A program made the translations under genes and the position numbers. 19,240 bases of DNA, from the NCBI GenBank assembly GCA_946480015.1, contig CAMLIL010000103.1, positions 1 to 19,240 on the forward strand, read 5' to 3'. Shown piece after piece: positions 1-5,981 of the stretch (position 1 is the first letter of the stretch; every line of letters starts with the position of its first letter). The notes under the pieces were generated by a model. That model saw only the letters and a program-made list of their open reading frames with translations, had not been told where the DNA came from and ran no database searches. Origin of the DNA: an uncultured Oxalobacteraceae bacterium. GTDB lineage: Bacteria; Pseudomonadota; Gammaproteobacteria; Burkholderiales; Burkholderiaceae.

Positions 1-2
1 TC

Positions 3-593
3 GACCAGGATGTGCTCGATCTGCTGCTGGTGGTCAAACGCGAACAATTCGTGCCCGCCGCCTACCAAAACCTGGCCTTTGTCGATACCGAAATTCCGCT
101 GGCGGCCGGCGAAACCATGTTCACGCCCAAGCTCGAAGCGCGCATCATGCAGGAAGTGGGCGTTAAAAAGCACGAAAACGTGCTGGAAATCGGCACCGGC
201 TCGGGCTATATGGCCGCGCTGCTGGCGCACAAGGCACGCCACGTGACCACCGTCGAAATCCTGCCTGAACTGAAGGCGATGGCCGAGAAGAATCTGAGCG
301 AGGCCGGCGTTAGCAATGTCACGGTTGAACAAGCCGACGGCTCCGAAGGCTTCGGCCGCGGCGCGCCGTACGACGTGATCGTCATTTCCGGCGCGCTCGA
401 AGTGCTGCCGGAAGCGTTCCTCAAGCAGGTGAAGGTGGGCGGGCGCATCGCCGCCATCATCGGCCAGGCGCCCGCCATGTCGGCCCAGATCATTACCCGC
501 GTGACCGAGACCGCCTACGACACCGTCAAAGTGTTCGAGACCAATGTGAAATACCTGAAGGCCGCGGTCAAGCCTTCGCACTTCACGTTCTGA
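3..593 (+). CDS. Protein-L-isoaspartate O-methyltransferase family protein (5' end cut by window)
   Basis: This is a SAM-dependent methyltransferase of the Pcm family, which normally repairs isoaspartyl residues in damaged proteins in the cytosol. The reading frame is open from base 3, so the N-terminus (probably about 20 residues) lies outside the window. Motif I for SAM binding is clear (VLEIGTGSGYMAALLA), followed by an acidic strand end (VTTVEI) and a later GGRIAAIIG strand. The upstream active-site segment reads IPLAAGETMFTPK, without the usual Ser-Gln-Pro of canonical Pcm, so the enzyme may not be a true isoaspartyl methyltransferase. The gene ends 10 bases before a rhodanese gene on the same strand, and tolC follows. 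This suggests one transcript. The family call is solid; the exact substrate is not. Confidence 0.85.
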   Translation, partial: DQDVLDLLLVVKREQFVPAAYQNLAFVDTEIPLAAGETMFTPKLEARIMQEVGVKKHENVLEIGTGSGYMAALLAHKARHVTTVEILPELKAMAEKNLSEAGVSNVTVEQADGSEGFGRGAPYDVIVISGALEVLPEAFLKQVKVGGRIAAIIGQAPAMSAQIITRVTETAYDTVKVFETNVKYLKAAVKPSHFTF

Positions 594-603
594 TCGGCAC
601 GGC

Positions 604-927
604 ATGAACCACGTGACCGCCCCCGAACTGGCCGCCTGGCTGGCCGACCCGGCGCGCCCGCGTCCGCTGCTGCTGGACGTGCGCGAGAACTGGGAATTTG
701 AGACGTGCAAGATCGACGGCTCGGTGCAGATTCCGATGAATTCGATTCCGGCGCGGATGCAGGAGCTTGACGACGACGCCGAGATCGTTTGCATCTGCCA
801 TCACGGCGCACGCAGCGCAAACGTTGCCGCTTTCCTGGAGCGCAATGGCTTCACCAGCGTGACTAATTTGACAGGCGGCGTGCACGCCTGGGCTGTGCAG
901 GTCGACAGCGCAATGCCGAAGTACTGA
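604..927 (+). CDS. Single-domain rhodanese-like sulfurtransferase
   Basis: This is a 107-residue stand-alone rhodanese domain, the usual size for GlpE- or PspE-like proteins, with no signal peptide, so probably cytosolic. The conserved N-terminal LLLDVRENWEFE segment and the active-site loop CHHGARS (catalytic Cys about residue 65) are both present. The end reads LTGGVHAWA, the typical closing motif of the fold. Rhodaneses carry a persulfide sulfur on the loop cysteine and pass it to thiols or cyanide; the physiological acceptor cannot be read from sequence. The ATG lies 10 bases after the methyltransferase stop with no strong ribosome binding site, so it may be translated by coupling. Confidence 0.88.
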   Translation: MNHVTAPELAAWLADPARPRPLLLDVRENWEFETCKIDGSVQIPMNSIPARMQELDDDAEIVCICHHGARSANVAAFLERNGFTSVTNLTGGVHAWAVQVDSAMPKY

Positions 928-952
928 GCGCGGCTCGGTACGGCGGGATTGG

Positions 953-969
953 AACCACTTCGGTTTTTT
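953..969 (+). terminator. Weak terminator-like element before tolC
   Basis: A short AACC/GGTT stem around a UUC-containing loop is followed by a run of six T. The stem is only about 4 base pairs, so at best it is a partial terminator or attenuator between the rhodanese and tolC genes. It could be chance. Confidence 0.3.
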
Positions 970-1007
970 GTTTCTTAACTTTTTTGATGACTCCGATGGA
1001 GAATGCA

Positions 1008-2366
1008 ATGCAGAAACCCCTACTCGCCGTGCTGATTGCCAGCGCTTTTCTGACGCTGGACGCACAGGCCGCGGACCTGATTCAGGTCTACCAGCAAGCG
1101 CTGGCCAACGACGCTGCCTACGCCAGTGCGCGCGCATCGCTGGCTGCAGGCCGCGAGCGGGTACCGCAGGGGCGTTCGCAATTGCTGCCATCGGTGCAGG
1201 CCAGCGGTAATTACACCAAGAACGATACCGATTCCTCGCCGTTCAACGAGGGCCAGACGATCCTGCTGCCGAACGGCACCAGCACGACCGTCCTGGGCGG
1301 CAGCGTGAACAACCATTCGAGCCAGGCCACCATCTCGCTGGTGCAGCCGCTGTTCCGCTGGGCTAACTGGCAGACTTACGAGCAGAGCAAGCTGCAGGCG
1401 GCCGCTGCCGAAGCCGCCTTCGCCCAGGCCCAGCAGGACCTGATCACCCGCGTGGCGCAGGCGTACTTCGACGTGCTGGCCGCGCAGGACACGCTCGAAC
1501 TGACCCGCGCCCAAAAGACCGCCACCACCGAGCAGCTGGCATCGGCCAAGCGCAACTTTGAAGTCGGCACCCAGACCATTACCGATACCCACGAGGCGCA
1601 AGCGGCCTACGATCTGGTGGTGGCGCAGGAATACGCCGCCCAGAACGATCTGGAAAACAAGCGCAGCGCCTTGCAGGCCATCATCGGTAGCGCGCCGTCC
1701 GGGCTGGCGCCGCTCAAGCCGAGCGTGGTGCTGGCCGCGCCCGAACCTGCGGTGATCGATCCGTGGGTGTCGTCGGCGGAAAGCGCGAACTATGGCGTGA
1801 CCAGCGCCCAGCTCAATTATGAAATGGCCAAGCGCGAAATCCAGAAGAGCCGTGCCGGCCATTATCCGACCCTGGACCTGATCGCCAGCGCCAGCCGCAA
1901 CAAGGTCAGCGGCCAGCTCAGCGGTGCCGGTACGACCGATAGCAAGGCGATCGGCGTGCAGTGGAACGTGCCGATCTTCAGCGGGTTTGCCGTGACCAGC
2001 CGGGTGCGCGAAACCATCGCGCTGGAAGAAAAAGCCCGCCAGGATCTGGAGAGCACGCGCCGCAACGCCGCACTGAGCGCGCGCCAGGCTTTCCTGGGCG
2101 TCAATAGCGGCCTGGCGCAGGTCAAGGCGCTGCAGGCGGCGGAAGTGTCCAGCACCTCGGCGCTGGAATCGAACAAGCTGGGATACCAGGTTGGCGTGCG
2201 GATCAATATCGACGTGCTCAACGCCCAGCGCCAGCTGTACTCGACCCGCCGCGATCTGGCGCGGGCGCGTTACGACACCATCGTCAACGGTCTGCGCCTG
2301 AAGGCGGCCGCCGGTTCGCTGCGCGAAGCTGATCTGGTGCCGGTGAATAATTTGTTGGCGAAATAA
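1008..2366 (+). CDS. tolC: TolC family outer-membrane efflux channel protein
   Basis: This is an outer-membrane channel of the TolC family, the exit duct for RND/MFP/ABC efflux pumps and type I secretion. From the chosen start it is 452 residues, normal for the family. The N-terminus MQKPLLAVLIASAFLTLDAQA is a clean Sec signal peptide cleaved before ADL. The mature protein starts with the typical LIQVYQQALANDAAYASARA helix and has the two-fold repeated, alanine- and glutamine-rich helical hairpins of the family, including a late LGYQVGVRINIDVLNAQRQL segment. In-frame TTG 984, ATG 987 and ATG 996 lie upstream. ATG 1008 is preferred because GGAG (998-1001) sits 6 bases before it and the signal peptide then begins correctly. 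The partner pump genes are not in the window. Confidence 0.93.
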   Translation: MQKPLLAVLIASAFLTLDAQAADLIQVYQQALANDAAYASARASLAAGRERVPQGRSQLLPSVQASGNYTKNDTDSSPFNEGQTILLPNGTSTTVLGGSVNNHSSQATISLVQPLFRWANWQTYEQSKLQAAAAEAAFAQAQQDLITRVAQAYFDVLAAQDTLELTRAQKTATTEQLASAKRNFEVGTQTITDTHEAQAAYDLVVAQEYAAQNDLENKRSALQAIIGSAPSGLAPLKPSVVLAAPEPAVIDPWVSSAESANYGVTSAQLNYEMAKREIQKSRAGHYPTLDLIASASRNKVSGQLSGAGTTDSKAIGVQWNVPIFSGFAVTSRVRETIALEEKARQDLESTRRNAALSARQAFLGVNSGLAQVKALQAAEVSSTSALESNKLGYQVGVRINIDVLNAQRQLYSTRRDLARARYDTIVNGLRLKAAAGSLREADLVPVNNLLAK

Positions 2367-2367
2367 A

Positions 2368-2420
2368 CCCGCCGGCACCCGCGGGCCAGGAACATGCCAG
2401 GCCCTTCGGGTGCGGGCGGG
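2368..2420. terminator. Large hairpin between convergent genes (bidirectional terminator-like)
   Basis: The 14-base arms 2368-2381 and 2407-2420 pair at 13 of 14 positions. A second inner pairing joins GGGCC (2383-2387) to GGCCC (2400-2404). It begins one base after the tolC stop and ends 11 bases from the stop of the convergent gene. There is no T-tract, so intrinsic termination is not certain; it may instead protect transcript ends. Confidence 0.5.
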
Positions 2421-2431
2421 CGGCAGGGCGC

Positions 2432-2929
2432 CTAGTCGCGGTCCCGGACTTTCACAACTTTCCTGCTGGCTTCCACCAGATCGGCTTGCAGCCGGTCTAG
2501 CGCGCGCACGTCGACGCTGATGTGGTCGAGGATCGCATTGACGAAGGCGAGTTCGGCCGGTGTGGTCCATCCGGGCTGATGTATGAGGCGCAGCAATTCA
2601 TGCAGGTGGGCGCCGCGCCCGAGGGCTGCCAGCGCGTCGGCCAGGGCCCTGATGGTTTTTTCCAGCTCGTGGATGTGGTGCGACTGGTAGTGCCGGCCCT
2701 TCTTGTGGTCGTCGTGGCACTTGTCGTCGTCGTGCTCGCGATACTTGGTGTACTCGCGATACTTGTAGTGCTCGCTGTACTTCCAGTCGTCGCAGTCACG
2801 CTTCTTGCAGTCGTCCTTCTTCTTGCAATCGTCGTGGTCGTGGTCGTGATCGTGGCAATGGTCACGACACTTGTCATGCTTGTCGTGGCAGTCCTTGTCG
2901 TGATCGTCATTGTCTTTCTCGGTACCCAT
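2432..2929 (-). CDS. His/Asp/Cys-rich hypothetical protein, probable metal binder
   Basis: This is a 165-residue protein that I do not recognise as a named family. Residues 1-90 are extremely polar, with 16 His, 7 Cys (14, 21, 25, 35, 41, 46, 71) and dense Asp/Lys, including a CHDHDHDHDDC stretch. Three near-tandem units follow (KYSEHY, KYREYT, KYREHD). Residues 86-160 look like ordinary amphipathic helices (HELEKTIRALADALAALG, then a TPAELAFVNAIL segment). There is no signal peptide or membrane segment. The natural reading is a metal-buffering or metal-sensing N-terminus on a helical C-terminal domain, but this is inferred from composition only. ATG 2929 is chosen over ATG 2944 because AGGAG stands 7 bases before it. 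It converges with tolC and has no same-strand operon partner. Confidence 0.7.
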   Translation of the reverse strand: MGTEKDNDDHDKDCHDKHDKCRDHCHDHDHDHDDCKKKDDCKKRDCDDWKYSEHYKYREYTKYREHDDDKCHDDHKKGRHYQSHHIHELEKTIRALADALAALGRGAHLHELLRLIHQPGWTTPAELAFVNAILDHISVDVRALDRLQADLVEASRKVVKVRDRD

Positions 2930-3169
2930 GATGCTTCTCCTCATCGAGCCGCTGAGATTTAGGCCGCAGGGCTCGTTCGCGGCCTATGACCACGTTAGCG
3001 CGCATGGGTGAGCTCGCTTTGACAAAATTTAAACCATGTGAGAGTGGAGTTTTGGAAAATTTAATTTGAGGAATGCTTACATTTTGTGCATAGTTTCAGG
3101 GCGGCATGGGAGCGACGCCATCGGGACGCTTGCGCAATAAGCTGTCTGCCCGGTTGAAGGCACGCGCTT
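2930..3169. other. Intergenic gap with an AT-rich stretch, no gene seen
   Basis: This 240-base gap lies between two leftward genes. Bases about 3018-3075 are clearly AT-richer than the surroundings and probably hold the promoter of the metal-binding gene, but I cannot identify a convincing -35/-10 pair on the minus strand. Confidence 0.3.
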
Positions 3170-4627
3170 TTACGGCACGCGCTTTGCCCGGATGGTGTTG
3201 CCAGCCTTGATGACCAGTTCCTGCGCACCGGCGGCGTCCTTTTCAAACCTGAATTCGGCCTGCTCGATCAGGGCGAAGAAGCTGGTATTGCTGGCGGGGA
3301 ACAGTTCGACACGCTCGGCGCCCAGCGGTGGCGCCTGGATGAACAGGCGCTGGCCTTCGCGGGTGACAGTGATCGGCACGCCACCGACCCGGTAATTGCC
3401 GGCATAGGCGGCGTACAGTTTGCTGTCGACGGAGGCGAGAACCCGTTCGTTGACGCGGTAATCGGACCAGCCGTATTCCGCTGAAAGGCTGCGTAAAATC
3501 TCGGGCACCAGCGCTCCGCCCAGGTCGCCGTTGGTCATGATGACCGCCCCTTGGCCGGTGCTGGTGTAGGCGAACAGCATCGCCTTGAAGCCTTCATTGG
3601 AGCCGGCGTGGCTAAAGGTCGGCACATTCATCGCACCGCCGACGGCGATACCCAGGCCGTAATCTCCCTTCAGGCGCGTGAGCATTTGCTTGGCCATCGC
3701 TGCGGAAATCACCTTGTTCGACCTGCCCGCACTGGCATTTTGCAGTTCGATCGCATAGCGTGCCAGGTCGGACGGCGTGCTCCACAGGCCAGCGGCGGCC
3801 TGCTCCGGGTAGGTGTGCCATTTGCCTTTGATTGGTGCGCCCTGCTGATCGTGGCCGGTCGCCGCCTGCGCATGCAAGGCCGGTGGCAGCGGCTGCTGAA
3901 AGGTGCTGTGTTTCATGGCCAGAGGATCGAGCACGCTGTCTTTCATCAGCGGCGCGAAGTCCTTGCCCGATGCGGTAGACATCAACAGCTGGACGATGCT
4001 CAGCCCGCCGCCCGAATAGCGCCAGGTTTCGCCCGGCCTGGTGTCGACCCGGACCGCGGCGGAGTTGGCTGGCTTGGTGCCGTTCAGTACTTCAATCAGC
4101 GTCGGCACCGGCTCGCCGCGCGCGTAGCCGCGAAAGCCATGCACGGTTGTGCCCGCGCTGTGGTTGAGGAGTTTGCGCAATGTGACTGCGTTGTCGGCGC
4201 TTTGCGCACCCGGCGGCAGCTTCCATGTTTGCAGCTTGACGTTGACGTCTTCGTCCAGTGACAGCTTGCCTTGTTCGACCAGGCGCAACGCGCCAATCGC
4301 CGCCACTGGCTTGCTGATCGAGGCGGCCTGGAACAGGGTGTCCGGCGTGACCATGCGCGTGGTGCCGGCTTCGGCCAGACCGTATCCGCGCGCCCACTCG
4401 ATCGTCCCGCCGTTAATCACCGCGACGCTCACACCCGGCACCTTGAGGGCGGCCATGCGGTCGGCAAGCTTTGACGTGTTGGCAGCCCGGCCCTTGATGG
4501 CAATAGCCGGACGCAATCCGTTTTCTACCCGCGCAATGCGTTCTTCGAGCGTGTCGCGGGCGAAGGAGGGCAGGCAGAACGCCAGCAGGGCGAGCGATGC
4601 CGCGAGTCGAGTGCGAGTTGCATGCAT
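3170..4627 (-). CDS. Exported serine hydrolase, beta-lactamase/class C PBP fold
   Basis: This is a 485-residue member of the beta-lactamase-related serine hydrolase family (EstB/AmpC/PBP4*-like). The first 23 residues form a Sec signal peptide ending SFA. The catalytic SxxK is SISK (Ser103, Lys106), the second motif is YSG (Tyr204), and the third, HxG-like motif is HAGSNEGF (His340). Residues about 390-485 form a small beta-rich C-terminal extension seen in many of these proteins. Family members include esterases, D-aminopeptidases and peptidoglycan-related enzymes, so the substrate is unknown; clinical beta-lactamase activity should not be assumed. The ATG at 4627 gives a complete signal peptide, although no good Shine-Dalgarno is visible. 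It lies 137 bases beyond the end of the three-gene operon and is probably an independent gene. Confidence 0.87.
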   Translation of the reverse strand: MHATRTRLAASLALLAFCLPSFARDTLEERIARVENGLRPAIAIKGRAANTSKLADRMAALKVPGVSVAVINGGTIEWARGYGLAEAGTTRMVTPDTLFQAASISKPVAAIGALRLVEQGKLSLDEDVNVKLQTWKLPPGAQSADNAVTLRKLLNHSAGTTVHGFRGYARGEPVPTLIEVLNGTKPANSAAVRVDTRPGETWRYSGGGLSIVQLLMSTASGKDFAPLMKDSVLDPLAMKHSTFQQPLPPALHAQAATGHDQQGAPIKGKWHTYPEQAAAGLWSTPSDLARYAIELQNASAGRSNKVISAAMAKQMLTRLKGDYGLGIAVGGAMNVPTFSHAGSNEGFKAMLFAYTSTGQGAVIMTNGDLGGALVPEILRSLSAEYGWSDYRVNERVLASVDSKLYAAYAGNYRVGGVPITVTREGQRLFIQAPPLGAERVELFPASNTSFFALIEQAEFRFEKDAAGAQELVIKAGNTIRAKRVP

Positions 4628-4764
4628 GAGAGTTGACGGACATGTTGATGGTGACCAACTCTAGCATGGTGATCTGAGGCGTGGGCAGGAATCGGATGCA
4701 TATGCGGCGGCGGTGCGGATGGCGCTGCAAACCACCTCACTCAAGTAGCGAAAATACCCTCCGT

Positions 4765-5433
4765 CTAGCCACAGCGCGTGCTGCTCAAGTCGTCGATTTC
4801 GGGTTCGGGTGTGAGTCTGAACTCTGCGCTGTTGGTACCTTGCCGGCGGTCGGGTCCGAGGAGCAGGATCTGGGGTTTCACGTTCAAGGTAAAAAGCCGG
4901 CGCAGGAATTCGAAGGGCACGAGTTGAAGCGTTCGGGGAAGTGCCCCCTCGCGCCCCCACTCCGCCACAAGCATTGGGTAAAGATCGTCCTCAATACCGA
5001 AGACGAAAAAAAGAATCGAGCGGTTACCCACACACACGACGTTCCGCTTCGAATGATGTAGTTCTTTGCCTGGGACAATTCGACTCTGCAATTCGAGAAT
5101 GGCGTTCCCGGAGTCGCCGGCCAGGCCTGCGATCCTGGTCCGGGCTGGTGCTTCGGCGAGCACCCCTGGGCTGTCTAGTTCGACCGCGCCGTAACGCGCA
5201 ACGCCATCGTCACGTGAATAGAAAACCATATCGACAGGAAGTTCACCGCTGCATTCGCTTGGAACGATGTGCTCAGGGTAAACGGCCAGAGGCAGCAAGG
5301 TCGTCAACGCGTACGGATATTTGACGAACAAGCGCTCCCATTTCTGCCTGGATGATTCGCGTGCGAGTGTCTCTTCAAACAGGCTGCGTGCACTGGCCAG
5401 CGTCTTGGACGCAATCACCTCTCGCTCTTTCAT
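4765..5433 (-). CDS. DUF4263/Shedu-like PD-(D/E)xK domain protein, third gene of operon
   Basis: This 222-residue protein probably belongs to, or resembles, the DUF4263 (Shedu SduA C-terminal) nuclease-fold group. The order of features fits: a helical WERLFVKYPYALTTLL segment, an acidic strand (PVDMVF, Asp68), a core strand YGAVELDSP (Glu85-x-Asp87), a helix with Gln116 (AILELQSRI), a strand NVVCVGN, and a late LQLVPFEFLRRL helix. In active members the core strand normally reads E-x-K; here Lys is replaced by Asp87, so the domain may be inactive or use another lysine. The start is ATG 5433 because GGAG stands 6 bases before it; the longer frame to 5523 lacks such a site. The start overlaps the previous gene's stop as ATGA, so its translation is coupled to the operon. 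The family assignment is by eye and moderate. Confidence 0.6.
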   Translation of the reverse strand: MKEREVIASKTLASARSLFEETLARESSRQKWERLFVKYPYALTTLLPLAVYPEHIVPSECSGELPVDMVFYSRDDGVARYGAVELDSPGVLAEAPARTRIAGLAGDSGNAILELQSRIVPGKELHHSKRNVVCVGNRSILFFVFGIEDDLYPMLVAEWGREGALPRTLQLVPFEFLRRLFTLNVKPQILLLGPDRRQGTNSAEFRLTPEPEIDDLSSTRCG

Positions 5434-5981
5434 GTACGGCTCCTTTTTGTCGTTTGCACTGCCAGGCGTTTGACGGTGGAGGCCGAGAAGGGTTCGCCGA
5501 ACGTCCGCTCGTACAACTGGCACGAAAGTTCAAATGCCTCGTTTTTCAGTCGGAGGCTCTCTTCATTTTGAAAACCAAGGTACGGAAAATGGTGCAGATA
5601 CTCGCCGAAGAGCTCCTGCATGTCCTGGTGATATGCACGTGTATCGAGTATATGTCTGTGCCAGATTTCGTCCACGAGCCGGGTGGGTACGATTGGATGT
5701 GGCAGACCCGGATTCCAAAGCAGCAACGTGAGCATCCGCTTGTATTCGAGTTCGGCTTGCACGGTGCGCGCTTTCGACCATCTCTTTTCGATGCGCAGGA
5801 TGGCCTTGACCGACTCCAGGTTGATCCTGGCGACCCTCGGGTCGACGCCAGCGTTGCGCAGCGCCATGAGCGTCGTTTCGGGAATCGGCACCGGGGAATG
5901 CATGAAGTACCTTGCCGCCCGTGCGAGGCGCTGCTGTGCGGCCTTCTCGGCTATTGGGGCTGGCACGGTCGTCCTGTTCAC
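5430..5981 (-). CDS. GRDP-like (glycine-rich-domain-protein-like) protein, second gene of operon
   Basis: This 183-residue, soluble, helical protein resembles the GRDP-like family (PF07173, known from plant glycine-rich domain proteins and scattered bacterial proteins). The signature is LVDEIWHRHILDTRAYHQD (Asp104, Trp107, His108, His110) followed by LFGEYLHHFPY (His130, His131). The conserved histidines and aspartate could bind a metal, but no activity is established for the family to my knowledge. It begins with GTG at 5981, overlapping the stop of the giant upstream gene as GTGA. No ribosome binding site is visible, so translation should depend on the upstream gene. Its end overlaps the start of the next gene as ATGA. 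The tight coupling suggests it works in a fixed ratio with its two neighbours. Confidence 0.7.
   Translation of the reverse strand: MNRTTVPAPIAEKAAQQRLARAARYFMHSPVPIPETTLMALRNAGVDPRVARINLESVKAILRIEKRWSKARTVQAELEYKRMLTLLLWNPGLPHPIVPTRLVDEIWHRHILDTRAYHQDMQELFGEYLHHFPYLGFQNEESLRLKNEAFELSCQLYERTFGEPFSASTVKRLAVQTTKRSRT

Noticed and set aside
984..1007. Upstream starts for tolC (TTG 984, ATG 987, ATG 996)
   Set aside because: They place polar residues before the signal peptide; GGAG is correctly spaced only for ATG 1008.
2522..2962. Rightward valine/leucine-rich open frame that looks like a membrane protein
   Set aside because: It is the exact antisense of the His/Asp-rich gene; GAC/CAC/AAG codons read backwards give Val/Leu. 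The minus frame has a good ribosome binding site and a sensible C-terminal domain.
3019..3024. TTGACA as a rightward -35 box
   Set aside because: No -10 box at the right distance and no rightward gene downstream.
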